A stretch of DNA of 59,616 bases from Vibrio sp. HI00D65 (GTDB lineage: Bacteria; Pseudomonadota; Gammaproteobacteria; Enterobacterales; Vibrionaceae). This document shows, piece by piece, positions 18,154-27,006 of the stretch. The position numbers were made by a program, and so were the translations under genes. The stretch is from contig NZ_LWEH01000181.1 of NCBI RefSeq assembly GCF_001635455.1, positions 1-59,616 of the forward strand. The letters are read 5' to 3'. The notes beneath the pieces were generated by a model that was not told the origin of the DNA, searched no databases, and worked only from the letters and a program-made list of their open reading frames with translations. Numbering within the stretch: the first letter of the stretch is position 1; every line of letters starts with the position of its first letter.

Positions 18154-18324
18154 TTATTTGCTATGTAGCGAATCATCATGTCTTCGACTGTCGTCGTAGT
18201 ACATCTTGCCACTATTGAAACCTGAATTAGTTTTGCCATCATTCATGTAACTAGCGCTACTAGACCCTGTTGAGCTGCACGCTGAAATGGTTAGAGCGGC
18301 GAAGATTGCTAGAAAAATTTTCAT
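18154..18324 (-). CDS. Small lipoprotein, uncharacterised
   Basis: 56 residues with a clear signal peptide and lipobox (LTISAC), then a Ser/Gly-rich stretch and a polar tail (YYDDSRRHDD). The ATG at 18324 has GGAG 7-10 bases upstream. Convergent with pilU. I do not recognise a family; secretion and lipidation are the only supported properties. Confidence 0.65.
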   Translation of the reverse strand: MKIFLAIFAALTISACSSTGSSSASYMNDGKTNSGFNSGKMYYDDSRRHDDSLHSK

Positions 18325-18422
18325 CTGAACTCCCACTTATTTTTGATGAATTGCATCAATTTTACGGCGCGAAATTCTTGCGGGATCACAAATCGGGTTG
18401 CTTTTTGCTCACTTAATTTTCG

Positions 18423-18845
18423 TTAAGAATATTGTGCTTCAAACCAGCTTTCGAGAATGACAACTGCAGACTGGTTATCAATATTTCCTTTACTTAATGC
18501 TTTGTAGCCACCCATGTCAAAGAGGTCGGCTCTTGCTTCTGCGGTCGATAATCTTTCATCATGCAGCTCAACATCAACACCAAAACGACCTTTTAATCGG
18601 TTAGCAAACTTCTTTGCTCTAGGTGTGATGGTTTCTAGATCACGACCGTGAAGATCGGTAGGTAGCCCGACGACAATAAGATTTGGTTGCCACTCTTTAA
18701 TCTGTTTTTCGATGTCGTCCCAGTTCGGGATACCGTCTTTAGCTTTAAACGCTTTTAAAGGACTAGCTGTGCCAGTGATTTCTTGTCCAATAGCACTGCC
18801 TATACTTTTTGTACCGTAATCAAATGCCATAATTGTTCGTGACAT
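18423..18845 (-). CDS. ruvX: RuvX/YqgF family RNase H-fold nuclease
   Basis: 140 residues. N-terminal [23 protein letters not shown] and the acidic DERLSTAEA motifs give the RNase H-like catalytic set. The family is annotated as a Holliday junction resolvase-like protein and acts in 16S rRNA 5' maturation in E. coli. GGAAG ribosome site. 44 nt downstream of algH, the usual yqgE-yqgF pair. Confidence 0.94.
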   Translation of the reverse strand: MSRTIMAFDYGTKSIGSAIGQEITGTASPLKAFKAKDGIPNWDDIEKQIKEWQPNLIVVGLPTDLHGRDLETITPRAKKFANRLKGRFGVDVELHDERLSTAEARADLFDMGGYKALSKGNIDNQSAVVILESWFEAQYS

Positions 18846-18889
18846 GGGGCTTCCAAATTTATCCGTGTTTGAGTGTTTCTGTTATGAGG

Positions 18890-19453
18890 CTAGGCGTGAC
18901 CAGCGTCAGACGAAAGCTGCGCGGCGTTGATACCTAACATTTGTACTGCGACTTTCCATCGATCTGAAATTGGCGTATCGAAGATGACTTTAGGGTCCGC
19001 TTCAACGGTTAACCATGAGTTTTCAGTTAGCTCGGTTTCTAGCTGACCGGGTTCCCAACCTGCATAGCCAAGAGCGACCAAGTAGTGCATCGGCTCATCT
19101 TCAGTGCCTAACACCATTAAAATATCTTTTGAGGTCGTTACCGAGATTTGGTCGGTCATGCTGATGCTTGATTGATAGCTGCCCTTAGGTTTATGCAGAA
19201 TAAACCCACGGTCTTCAGCAACCGGTCCACCATTTAATACTGGCTTATCAAGGCTGGCTTGATTCGGTTTTGGTTGCTCAGATTCAACCTCAACTTGTTT
19301 GAGCATACTGCCGACAGTGACATCGATGGGAGCGTTAATCATTAACCCCATCGCACCTTCCTCGTTGTGTTCACAGAGGTAGATTACCGAGTTTTGAAAA
19401 TACGGATCTTTCATCCCGGGCATAGCGACCAAAAAGTGGTTCGTTAGGTTCAT
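18890..19453 (-). CDS. algH: AlgH/YqgE family protein
   Basis: 187 residues, starting [14 protein letters not shown] with an AGGAGG ribosome site. [22 protein letters not shown] and [11 protein letters not shown] are family motifs (UPF0301). No established biochemical activity; linked genetically to alginate control in Pseudomonas. Forms a pair with ruvX downstream and is separated from gshB by a terminator that overlaps its leader. Confidence 0.92.
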   Translation of the reverse strand: MNLTNHFLVAMPGMKDPYFQNSVIYLCEHNEEGAMGLMINAPIDVTVGSMLKQVEVESEQPKPNQASLDKPVLNGGPVAEDRGFILHKPKGSYQSSISMTDQISVTTSKDILMVLGTEDEPMHYLVALGYAGWEPGQLETELTENSWLTVEADPKVIFDTPISDRWKVAVQMLGINAAQLSSDAGHA

Positions 19454-19482
19454 AGAGCCTCCTGCCAGTGTGTCACCAATAA

Positions 19483-19508
19483 AGGAAAAGAGCGGCGTAA
19501 AGCCGCTC
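19483..19508 (-). terminator. gshB terminator
   Basis: On the minus strand GAGCGGC/GCCGCTC with a 4-5 nt loop is followed by TTTTCC. It lies about 50 nt after the gshB stop and just ahead of the algH ribosome site, so algH probably has its own start or depends on read-through. Confidence 0.7.
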
Positions 19509-19559
19509 ATTCTATTCCTAAGACGTATGTGTGAAGCGCTAGGGCTTTCTTAGCTTAGG

Positions 19560-20510
19560 TTATTTTGCGTTAACGTGACGCTCAATAGCATCCATTAACT
19601 TGCCCGTTACCGAGATATCGAAAGCGGCTTCGATTTCGCGGATACATGTAGGGCTCGTTACGTTGATTTCAGTTAGCTTATCACCGATAACGTCTAGACC
19701 AACGAAGATTAGACCTTTTTCTTTTAGTGCAGGAGCAACGGCTCTTGCGATCGCCCAGTCTGTGTCACTTAGAGGACGTGCTTCACCAGTACCGCCAGCT
19801 GCAAGGTTACCTCGAGTTTCGCCTTTAGCTGGAATACGAGCCAGACAGTAAGGCATTGGTTCGCCATCAACTAAAAGAATCCGCTTGTCACCGTTGCTGA
19901 TGTCGGGAACAAAAGTTTGTGCCATCGCGTAGTTTTGGCCATGGTTAGTCAGTGTCTCGATAATAACTGATACGTTTGGGTCGCCTTCTTTCACACGGAA
20001 GATCGATGCGCCTCCCATACCATCAAGTGGCTTAAGGATCACATCACCATGCTTCTCACGGAATTCTTTAATTTTCTCCGCTTTACGAGTCACGATAGTG
20101 GTTGGTGTTAGTTCTGGGAACCACGCTGTGAACAGTTTCTCGTTACAGTCGCGCAGGCTTTGTGGTTTGTTTACGATCAGTGCGCCATTTTCTTCAGCAC
20201 GCTCAAGGATGTAGGTTGCGTAGATGTATTCAGTATCAAACGGAGGATCTTTACGCATCAGTACTGCATCTAAATCAGATAGTGCGATAGTTTGCTCTGA
20301 TTTGAATTCATACCAGTCATTTGGATCTTCTTTGAGCTCAACGACTTTAGTGTCTGCGATCGCAACGCCTCGATCTAAGTGTAGATCATTCATTTCCATG
20401 TAATGGATTTCGTAACCACGACGCTGAGCCTCAAGCATCATGGCAAAGCTAGAGTCTTTTTTGATGTTAATGGATGAAATTGGATCCATTACGATGCCAA
20501 GTTTGATCAT
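19560..20510 (-). CDS. gshB: Glutathione synthetase
   Basis: Joins gamma-glutamylcysteine and glycine using ATP. 316 residues with N-terminal LGIVMDPISSINIKKDSS and an ATP-grasp core (VILKPLDGMGGASIFRV, DKRILLVDGEP, FVGLDVIG, INVTSPT). AGGAGA ribosome site. 9 nt downstream of rsmE, so the two are likely co-transcribed. Confidence 0.96.
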   Translation of the reverse strand: MIKLGIVMDPISSINIKKDSSFAMMLEAQRRGYEIHYMEMNDLHLDRGVAIADTKVVELKEDPNDWYEFKSEQTIALSDLDAVLMRKDPPFDTEYIYATYILERAEENGALIVNKPQSLRDCNEKLFTAWFPELTPTTIVTRKAEKIKEFREKHGDVILKPLDGMGGASIFRVKEGDPNVSVIIETLTNHGQNYAMAQTFVPDISNGDKRILLVDGEPMPYCLARIPAKGETRGNLAAGGTGEARPLSDTDWAIARAVAPALKEKGLIFVGLDVIGDKLTEINVTSPTCIREIEAAFDISVTGKLMDAIERHVNAK

Positions 20511-20519
20511 TTTTTTCTC

Positions 20520-21251
20520 CTAGCCTAGATCGCCAAAACGGACTTGTAAGGCAGTAATTGCGGTTAGAGCTGCTGTTTCGGTACGAAGTACACGTGGGCC
20601 GAGTAGCGTCTCTTCAAATTTGTATTGTTCTGTCATGCCGATCTCTTCAGCAGACAAGCCACCTTCAGGACCGATCAATAGGCGTACCTTATTGATAGGT
20701 TCAGGAAGGGTATTAATTGAGTATTGTGCGCGAGGGTGCAGGTTCAGCTTCAACGCGTCACTTGGTTCGCTACACCACTCTTCAAGTTGCATAACAGGGC
20801 GAATCACTGGAACTGTATTACGACCGCACTGTTCACATGCGGCGATAGCAATTTTTTGCCACTGGGCGAGCTTTTTCTCGAAGCGCTTAGTATCCAGTTT
20901 AACGCCGCAGCGTTCTGAAATAAGAGGAGTAATGGTGTTTACACCAAGCTCTACTGACTTTTGGATCGTGAACTCCATTTTGTCACCACGTGAGATCACT
21001 TGTCCCAAATGTAAGTCTAATGGAGATTCACTGCTGCGCTCGATACGTTCAGTCACATCAACAGTGACATTCTTCTTTGATACCTCAGTGATTGTCGCTG
21101 GAAATTCAGCGCCGCTGCCATCAAAAAGAATAACTTCTTGGCCTTCTTTCATACGAAGGACACGACCAACATGACCCGCGGCATCTTCGCCTAAAGCGAG
21201 TGAACCTAACTGATGAATGCGTTCTGGGTGATGGATACGAGGGATTCTCAT
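20520..21251 (-). CDS. rsmE: 16S rRNA m3U1498 methyltransferase RsmE
   Basis: 243 residues. N-terminal PUA-like RNA-binding domain ([11 protein letters not shown]) followed by a SPOUT knot ([25 protein letters not shown]). Methylates N3 of U1498 in 16S rRNA. First gene of rsmE-gshB, the arrangement known from enterics. Confidence 0.96.
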   Translation of the reverse strand: MRIPRIHHPERIHQLGSLALGEDAAGHVGRVLRMKEGQEVILFDGSGAEFPATITEVSKKNVTVDVTERIERSSESPLDLHLGQVISRGDKMEFTIQKSVELGVNTITPLISERCGVKLDTKRFEKKLAQWQKIAIAACEQCGRNTVPVIRPVMQLEEWCSEPSDALKLNLHPRAQYSINTLPEPINKVRLLIGPEGGLSAEEIGMTEQYKFEETLLGPRVLRTETAALTAITALQVRFGDLG

Positions 21252-21449
21252 GCTGGTTGACCTGTAAGTTTTTTATCTGGGATTTAGTATCTCAGCCTAA
21301 CATGGATGCGCAGTGAAGAAAAAACAAGTGGTTGGCATAATATAGGCGGCTATCCGAAGTTTGGAGTGTCACAGTTTGTAATTTATAAACTTGAGGGATA
21401 GACTCCAAATAATTGAAATTATATATAATTAAAGCTGGGCTCATTTATT

Positions 21450-22787
21450 TTGAAAATTAAAAAACGTTCTATTTTAGTTGGCTTTATTGTTGGCACACTG
21501 CTAGTTGGTTGTGGGGGAAGCTCTGGCTCATCGTCAGACGCCCCTTCGAGTATTGCAGCTCCTAATGTGAATGGTACTCCTTCTTTGGAGTCTATATCGA
21601 CGTTTAAAACGACGTCATCATCACCAGATATTGTGGATTGTGCTAAGGCATTTTTGGAAAAGCGTTCTTGTGATCTATCGGTTATTCAACCTATCGGAGT
21701 AGATGGTACAGATCTCACGATTAAACAAATTGAAAGTCGGTTGGTCGTTTCGCATCCATGGATGGCTGAAAGCTTTATTGCGGCATTGCGAGAAATTAAC
21801 GATCAGGATTTACTTAACCTGTTTAAGCCACTCAACAGCATCGTTCTTAGTTATGATGTGCGTCCATCTTTTTATGAACCCTCTACGGCATCAATGTATA
21901 TTGACCCGAGGAATCTGTGGCGTACGAAGAGTGAATGGGACTCTATTTACCAACAAGATGATTACCGTAAGAACTTCCAAACAGAGTTTAAGTTCGACAA
22001 GGCTCAGCGTTATGTTGAGCAGGGCTCTTATGATTACGTGACCTATTCAAATACATACAATGCAGCGACCTACCATCAACGTCGAGCTGAGCATGTCGCG
22101 CCAGGGCTATTTCGATTGTTGGCGCACGAGCTCGCTCATGCCAATGATTTTTTACCTGCAAGTGATTTAATACAAATGCCAAACTCAGGCACTATCTATG
22201 ATTACCTTCAGAAACTACAGACTTTGAATCGAGATTTGTCTGATAGCAATCCGTTAAACTCAACAACATTAAGAGGTGCTGCCCAGGTTGCGTTTCGTGG
22301 TAAGGCGATGACTGATGATGTCCGCAATTTGACTGGCGAAGCCGCCGGCATTGAGTTCGAGGGAGACTCGGCAGCGGCATTCTACTCTTATTCGCATTCT
22401 GCTGAAGATGTCGCGATGCTATTTGAAGCGTACATGATGTACAAAAAGTACAACGCGATCTCTGACTTTGCGTTTGTGAGCATTCCGCAATCAAGCAATG
22501 CGTCATGTAACGAATGGAAGATCCAATGGGGACAACGTTCCCGATTATCAGATCACGGTGTTCAAGACAGAGCAGTATTCGTGGTTAATAGAATCTTGGG
22601 CAAGCCTAACGTAGAAATTCGCAAGGAGCTTGCGAACTTACCAGATAACCCGAGTGCGTTTGCCCAGGGAGTGGGTTGGTGTGATAGTCGCCAAGCAAGT
22701 GTGATGGCCGCCTCTCGCTCTGTACAGTGGGAAGAGAACGCTGTCGCCATGGGTGACTTGCGCTACCTAGAAGACTTCGAACACTAA
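21450..22787 (+). CDS. Putative zinc metallopeptidase lipoprotein
   Basis: 445 residues. Signal peptide and lipobox LLVGC (Cys21), then a Gly/Ser linker (GGSSGSSSD) predicting an outer-membrane or surface lipoprotein. Near residue 225 LLAHELAHAND contains HExxH, the zincin zinc-binding motif. Acidic residues in FEGDSAAAFYSYSHSAEDVA could give the third ligand. The start codon is TTG with no strong ribosome site; no in-frame ATG comes early enough to keep the signal peptide. I do not recognise a named family, and catalytic activity is inferred only from the motif. Flanked by rsmE (divergent) and endA (convergent). Confidence 0.75.
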   Translation: MKIKKRSILVGFIVGTLLVGCGGSSGSSSDAPSSIAAPNVNGTPSLESISTFKTTSSSPDIVDCAKAFLEKRSCDLSVIQPIGVDGTDLTIKQIESRLVVSHPWMAESFIAALREINDQDLLNLFKPLNSIVLSYDVRPSFYEPSTASMYIDPRNLWRTKSEWDSIYQQDDYRKNFQTEFKFDKAQRYVEQGSYDYVTYSNTYNAATYHQRRAEHVAPGLFRLLAHELAHANDFLPASDLIQMPNSGTIYDYLQKLQTLNRDLSDSNPLNSTTLRGAAQVAFRGKAMTDDVRNLTGEAAGIEFEGDSAAAFYSYSHSAEDVAMLFEAYMMYKKYNAISDFAFVSIPQSSNASCNEWKIQWGQRSRLSDHGVQDRAVFVVNRILGKPNVEIRKELANLPDNPSAFAQGVGWCDSRQASVMAASRSVQWEENAVAMGDLRYLEDFEH

Positions 22788-22795
22788 TTGACCCC

Positions 22796-22832
22796 AAGGG
22801 CTCTTGATTTTTTAAAGAGCCTTTTGTTTTTT
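22796..22832 (+). terminator. Terminator of the lipoprotein gene
   Basis: Stem AAGGGCTCTT/AAGAGCCTTTT around an A/T-rich loop, then GTTTTTT. It starts 9 nt after the stop codon. Confidence 0.75.
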
Positions 22833-22868
22833 CGGTGGATACTTTTCTAACAACACTCAGTGGTTCGC

Positions 22869-23600
22869 TTACTTACAGTTCTCTTGAACGAATGGGTTGT
22901 GGTTGCCTTGAATGTAGAAAATACGTTCATCACGAGTACATTCCCATTCGTTGACTGGGAACTGTTTATTCCACGCTATCATCAGATTGGTTTGTGGTTT
23001 AGATAGCTTAAAACCGTACTCTTGGCTCATGTAAAGATAAGTTCGAGCGATAGAACCTTTCGCTCTGTCTGGCGGCATTACTTTACGTTGCTTGAAGTTG
23101 ACCTGCATTTCACACTGACCATAACTTACTCCATCCATACCATTCCATTGGCTGAAATTGTAGTTGGAGCGATCTCCGTTAACCTCGCCAATGGCCGGAG
23201 TCAGATTGTGAAGATCGGCTTCCATGGATTTGAAGACTTTGTCATTGCGAGTGCAATTCTTGCGTCCACCGTCTTGCCAGCACTGACGCTGGTGGCCGAA
23301 TTGCCAAGCCGGTACTACGTGCTCCCATTCAATTCGACTGGCACGTTTTTGCTGCTTTCGTACTTGATAGCCACAGCCGTCGAGGTCTGGAATGCCTTTC
23401 TTTTTGTCTTTCCATGTTATGTCACAGCCACAATAAAATGACGTTGGGTGATCAAGGTAAATCTTCACCGCTTCTTTTTTGGCTTTGGAAAATGAGCTGG
23501 GCGGAGCGGCAGAAACACTTTGGGTTACCAGTAGGCCAAATACTATCGTTAAGTAAAAAGACACCGATAGGCCAAATGCTTTGGGAGTAATTTTTTGCAT
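22869..23600 (-). CDS. endA: Secreted/periplasmic endonuclease I
   Basis: 243-residue sugar-nonspecific nuclease of the EndA/Dns/Vvn family with a signal peptide ending near VSA-AP. The beta-beta-alpha metal core is visible in [14 protein letters not shown] (His general base) and in [19 protein letters not shown] (metal Asn). Eight conserved cysteines would form periplasmic disulfides. In vibrios such enzymes degrade extracellular DNA and limit transformation. Downstream neighbour of sprT, as in other gammaproteobacteria. Confidence 0.95.
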   Translation of the reverse strand: MQKITPKAFGLSVSFYLTIVFGLLVTQSVSAAPPSSFSKAKKEAVKIYLDHPTSFYCGCDITWKDKKKGIPDLDGCGYQVRKQQKRASRIEWEHVVPAWQFGHQRQCWQDGGRKNCTRNDKVFKSMEADLHNLTPAIGEVNGDRSNYNFSQWNGMDGVSYGQCEMQVNFKQRKVMPPDRAKGSIARTYLYMSQEYGFKLSKPQTNLMIAWNKQFPVNEWECTRDERIFYIQGNHNPFVQENCK

Positions 23601-23752
23601 AGAAAAAGACTGATAAAAGTATGATAAACATCAGTCTAGCACTCAAAGGATGGATTTCTCCATTACATTCCTATCACTGACTCCATCGAGTACTGCTTTC
23701 TAAATTGGAGAAAGGTGTCGCTATAAAAGAAAGCTAGTGCCGATTGAGAGCG

Positions 23753-24253
23753 CTAGCTGAGTTGTGTGCCTGTGAAGGATAAGGTTTGATTACACTGTTG
23801 GCAGCGGTAGCTTGATTGGTTACGTAACACCTTGTTGTGACGTCTGATAGAAAGTGGATAAACCGTGCAGGCACAGCGATACTCAAAGGTCTTACCTTGC
23901 ACTGAGGAAATTTCAAAGCTATGAGTCGTTTTAGCTTGCACGTTGAATACCTTTTCCATTACGTATTTCCATTCATTTCCATGAGGCCTCACTCGCCCAA
24001 ACACTTGGTGAGTGATTAGATGTGCGAGCTCATGAGGCACGACTTCGTTGATGAAGGCATCTTCGTTTTCAGCGAATAGAACTGGGTTGAGTTTAATCTC
24101 ATTGAGTTGAAGGTAGGCCTTTCCTGCCGCTTTGCCTCTTAGCTTGTAAGTGATCGTTGGGGAAGGGAATTCACGAGAGAAATGCTGGTTGGCGATAGCT
24201 AGGCATTCGGCCAGTTTCTTATTTGCTCTGTGCTGTTGCGGGGTGTAAGACAA
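23753..24253 (-). CDS. sprT: SprT family zinc metalloprotease-like protein
   Basis: 166 residues. HExxH in [24 protein letters not shown], and a C-terminal zinc-ribbon-like CXC...CXXC ([17 protein letters not shown]). SprT-like proteins resemble the protease core of Spartan; the bacterial function is not settled. The start is TTG at 24253, with GGAG about 10 nt upstream; a slightly different start is possible. Lies between a terminator and endA. Confidence 0.88.
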   Translation of the reverse strand: MSYTPQQHRANKKLAECLAIANQHFSREFPSPTITYKLRGKAAGKAYLQLNEIKLNPVLFAENEDAFINEVVPHELAHLITHQVFGRVRPHGNEWKYVMEKVFNVQAKTTHSFEISSVQGKTFEYRCACTVYPLSIRRHNKVLRNQSSYRCQQCNQTLSFTGTQLS

Positions 24254-24261
24254 ACTTTGTT

Positions 24262-24303
24262 AACTCCAAAAAAAGACCTCAGCACTGTAGCTGAGGTCTC
24301 ATC
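24262..24303 (-). terminator. Terminator of the DUF2189 gene
   Basis: Perfect stem AGACCTCAGC/GCTGAGGTCT with a six-base loop. The minus strand continues into seven T. It lies 30 nt after the DUF2189 stop and directly before the sprT leader. Confidence 0.88.
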
Positions 24304-24332
24304 ATAACATTGCTCGTTAGTCTGGCGACTAC

Positions 24333-25130
24333 TTAGACGTGATGTTTTTTCTTGATGATTTCGTGATAAGCATGCCATGTACCGTAGCCAAGTAGAGGCA
24401 TTGTGACGACCATACCGATGCCGTAGGTAGCAAAGCCAACCAAAATACCGGCGCAGATGATGCTCGCCCATACGATCATCGCAGGGATATTTGATTTCAC
24501 CGCATTGAAGCTGGTGAAGATTGCACTCATCACGTCAACGCGTCGTTCCATCATTAATGGGATAGAGAAAGCTGAGATACTAAAAATAAGGCTAGCAATC
24601 ACGAATCCAACGATCGAACCTGTAATCAAAAACGGGGCAAATTCTGAAAGTGGAGCGCCCTGTACGGAAGGGTAAAGCGCATGCAGTAGCGCTGCGATTC
24701 GCATCCAGAATATCATTGCGACCATTAAGATAATCGCAAATGCCCATTGGTGAGTCGAGTTACGTGTGATGGCTTTCATTGAATGGAATAGGCTAGCGTT
24801 GTGTCCTTTCTCTCTCTCCCAGCTTGCGTCGTATAAGCCTAGAGCTAAAAATGGCCCTATCAGCATGTATACAATTAAGCTTGGCATCACAACGAGATGT
24901 GTTCCTTGCCACTGGACAAGTTGCACGATGGCGATGGCCGCTGCCATAAAGCATAAGCCGTAGAATGCACTGATAAGTGGCATTCTCACTAAGTCATGCA
25001 AAGCAAGCGACAACCAATGAAAAGGTGCTGAGATACTGATTTGGTTGCAAGGAATGGTTCGAGCGTAATCTTGGTCGCTGACCTTGTGTTTCTTTTCGTT
25101 CAGTTCGGATGGGTGCGCAGTACGAGGCAT
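24333..25130 (-). CDS. DUF2189 integral membrane protein
   Basis: 265 residues with about six hydrophobic segments after a polar 35-residue N-terminus. The segments LIGPFLALGLYDASWEREKG and the arrangement LHDLVRMPLISAFYG match DUF2189 (often annotated as a cytochrome c oxidase subunit I-like or YciC-like membrane protein). No experimentally known role. AGGGGGA ribosome site. Single gene with its own terminator. Confidence 0.85.
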   Translation of the reverse strand: MPRTAHPSELNEKKHKVSDQDYARTIPCNQISISAPFHWLSLALHDLVRMPLISAFYGLCFMAAAIAIVQLVQWQGTHLVVMPSLIVYMLIGPFLALGLYDASWEREKGHNASLFHSMKAITRNSTHQWAFAIILMVAMIFWMRIAALLHALYPSVQGAPLSEFAPFLITGSIVGFVIASLIFSISAFSIPLMMERRVDVMSAIFTSFNAVKSNIPAMIVWASIICAGILVGFATYGIGMVVTMPLLGYGTWHAYHEIIKKKHHV

Positions 25131-25435
25131 AGATCCCCCTAGTTAAATAACGTCCTAGTTATAAGCCAATAGAGTTCAGAGGTGTGGAGCATGAACTTTA
25201 TGGTGTTGAGCTAACGTGCTCTTTTCATCCCAGTTATTGTTCTAGCGTGCATCTAACGGGCGTTATCAGACTGAATTTCTGTAAGTTAAATGTGAGCTTG
25301 ATCGCCTAGGAGTTACCTTAACTATTGTCAGTAGTACTAGAAAACACAAATTATCCGTGGCTTTTTATACTAAGTGGCTATCGGTAAATGAGGGAGTTGA
25401 TGGCAGGTAAAGTGAGTGAGGTTTCGATAAGTATC
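25131..25435. other. Gene-free stretch between DUF2189 gene and metK
   Basis: About 300 nt upstream of the DUF2189 gene. It presumably holds that gene's promoter. No gene, repeat or RNA is recognised. Confidence 0.3.
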
Positions 25436-25437
25436 TA

Positions 25438-25476
25438 AAAATAAAGCCCTTACTAATAAGTAAGGGCTTTAAAAGT
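25438..25476 (-). terminator. metK terminator
   Basis: Perfect stem AAAGCCCTTAC/GTAAGGGCTTT with loop TAATAA-type. The minus strand continues into ATTTTT. It lies about 25 nt past the metK stop. Confidence 0.88.
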
Positions 25477-25495
25477 AATATGCGCTGCGGCTAAA

Positions 25496-26650
25496 TTATT
25501 TTAGGCCAGCGAAGTCTGCAAGGATTGCAGCTTTGTCAGTTGCTTCCCAAGGGAACTCTTCACGACCGAAGTGGCCGTATGCTGCAGTCTGCTTGTAGAT
25601 AGGCTGAAGAAGGTTCAGCATCTCTTGAAGACCGTATGGGCGTAGGTCGAAGTTTTGACGAACCGCTTCAATGATGATTTCGTGCGCTACTTTCTCAGTA
25701 CCGAACGTTTCAACCATGATAGATGTTGGATCTGCAACACCGATAGCGTAAGACAGTTGAATCTCACAACGGTCAGCCATGCCAGCAGCAACGATGTTTT
25801 TCGCAACGTAACGTGCTGCGTAAGCTGCAGAACGGTCAACTTTTGATGGATCTTTACCAGAGAATGCACCGCCACCGTGACGAGCTGCGCCGCCGTAGGT
25901 ATCAACGATGATCTTACGACCTGTTAGACCACAGTCACCCATTGGGCCACCGATTACGAAACGGCCTGTTGGGTTGATGAAGAAGTTAGTGTCTTTGTTG
26001 ATCCACTCTGAAGGTAGTACTGGCTTGATGATCTCCTCCATTACCGCTTCACGTAGGTCAGGTGTTGTTACTGAATCACAGTGCTGAGTAGAAAGAACAA
26101 CTGCATCGATACCAACGATCTTGCCTTGGTCGTATTGGAAAGTAACTTGAGATTTCGCATCTGGGCGAAGGAAGTCTAGCTTGCCGCTCTTACGCACTTC
26201 AGCTTGCTTTTTAACAAGAAGGTGAGAGTAAGTGATTGGAGCTGGCATTAGGATTTCAGTTTCGTTAGTCGCGTAACCAAACATGATGCCTTGGTCGCCA
26301 GCGCCTTGCTCTTTTGGGTCAGTTTTATCAACACCTTGGTTGATATCTGGAGACTGCTTACCAATTGTGTTTAGAACTGCACAAGAGTCAGCGTCAAAGC
26401 CCATATCAGAATGAACGTAACCAATTTCACGAACTGTTTCACGAGTGATTTCTTCGATATCAACCCAAGCAGAAGTTGTTACTTCACCGCCAACCATAAC
26501 CATGCCGGTTTTTACGTAAGTCTCACAAGCAACACGTGCTTTTGGATCTTGTTCTAAGATGGCATCAAGAACAGCATCAGAGATTTGGTCTGCAATTTTA
26601 TCTGGATGGCCTTCTGAAACAGATTCAGAAGTGAATAGGTGCTTAGCCAT
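25496..26650 (-). CDS. metK: S-adenosylmethionine synthetase
   Basis: Makes SAM from methionine and ATP; essential methyl donor supply. 384 residues from ATG at 26650 (GGAG ribosome site). N-terminal [24 protein letters not shown] and the phosphate loop [19 protein letters not shown] are hallmarks. The frame is open upstream but that part contains no family sequence. Probable MetJ operator and promoter lie 90-120 nt upstream. Confidence 0.97.
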   Translation of the reverse strand: MAKHLFTSESVSEGHPDKIADQISDAVLDAILEQDPKARVACETYVKTGMVMVGGEVTTSAWVDIEEITRETVREIGYVHSDMGFDADSCAVLNTIGKQSPDINQGVDKTDPKEQGAGDQGIMFGYATNETEILMPAPITYSHLLVKKQAEVRKSGKLDFLRPDAKSQVTFQYDQGKIVGIDAVVLSTQHCDSVTTPDLREAVMEEIIKPVLPSEWINKDTNFFINPTGRFVIGGPMGDCGLTGRKIIVDTYGGAARHGGGAFSGKDPSKVDRSAAYAARYVAKNIVAAGMADRCEIQLSYAIGVADPTSIMVETFGTEKVAHEIIIEAVRQNFDLRPYGLQEMLNLLQPIYKQTAAYGHFGREEFPWEATDKAAILADFAGLK

Positions 26651-26743
26651 GAGAGCTCCACTTTTAGTTTTTGGTGTAAATAATTCATGGCGTCGCGCTC
26701 TAGGAAGCGCCGCCATCAAATACAGTATATTTTGTAGGTGTTT

Positions 26744-26767
26744 CTACATCTAGACGTCTATTCTAAA
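26744..26767 (-). promoter_or_regulatory. Probable MetJ operator (tandem met boxes) of metK
   Basis: The 8-mer AGACGTCT at 26752-26759 is a perfect MetJ box. It is flanked in register by weaker boxes CTACATCT and ATTCTAAA. On the minus strand it overlaps the likely -35 region of a promoter whose -10 is TATACT (about 26729-26734). MetJ with SAM represses metK in gammaproteobacteria. Basis: sequence match plus known regulon. Confidence 0.7.
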
Positions 26768-26809
26768 TTCCAGCGGTCGAATTACAAGCTCTTTTTTATG
26801 ATACGTCAT

Positions 26810-26825
26810 AACTAAACGTTTGCGT
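26810..26825. promoter_or_regulatory. PurR-like operator, distal copy, upstream of tkt
   Basis: AACTAAACGTTTGCGT matches 13 of 16 positions of the PurR consensus ACGCAAACGTTTGCGT. A second copy of the core AAACGTTTGC lies at 26901. Regulator identity is inferred. Confidence 0.45.
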
Positions 26826-26896
26826 ATTGGTCGAGATAAGCCATTGCTAAGTGATGTAAATGTTCGAAAACTGCGAAAAATGACCGTTAAAATGCC

Positions 26897-26912
26897 AGTA
26901 AAACGTTTGCAG
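26897..26912. promoter_or_regulatory. PurR-like operator, proximal copy, overlapping the tkt promoter
   Basis: AAACGTTTGC at 26901-26910 lies just upstream of the candidate -10 TATAGT (26917-26922), a suitable place for repression. It shares the core with the distal box at 26810. Confidence 0.4.
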
Positions 26913-27006
26913 TCGCTATAGTCGTTTGAGAGAATACTCGCGCTAATACAAATGAAAACTTTAGCACTATCTCTTTTTTAAATCGCTTATGTATCCAGGA
27001 GCAGAC

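Noticed and set aside
20620..21174. 184-codon plus-strand frame inside rsmE
   Set aside because: Fully antisense to rsmE, a clear RsmE family gene; composition mirrors rsmE codons.
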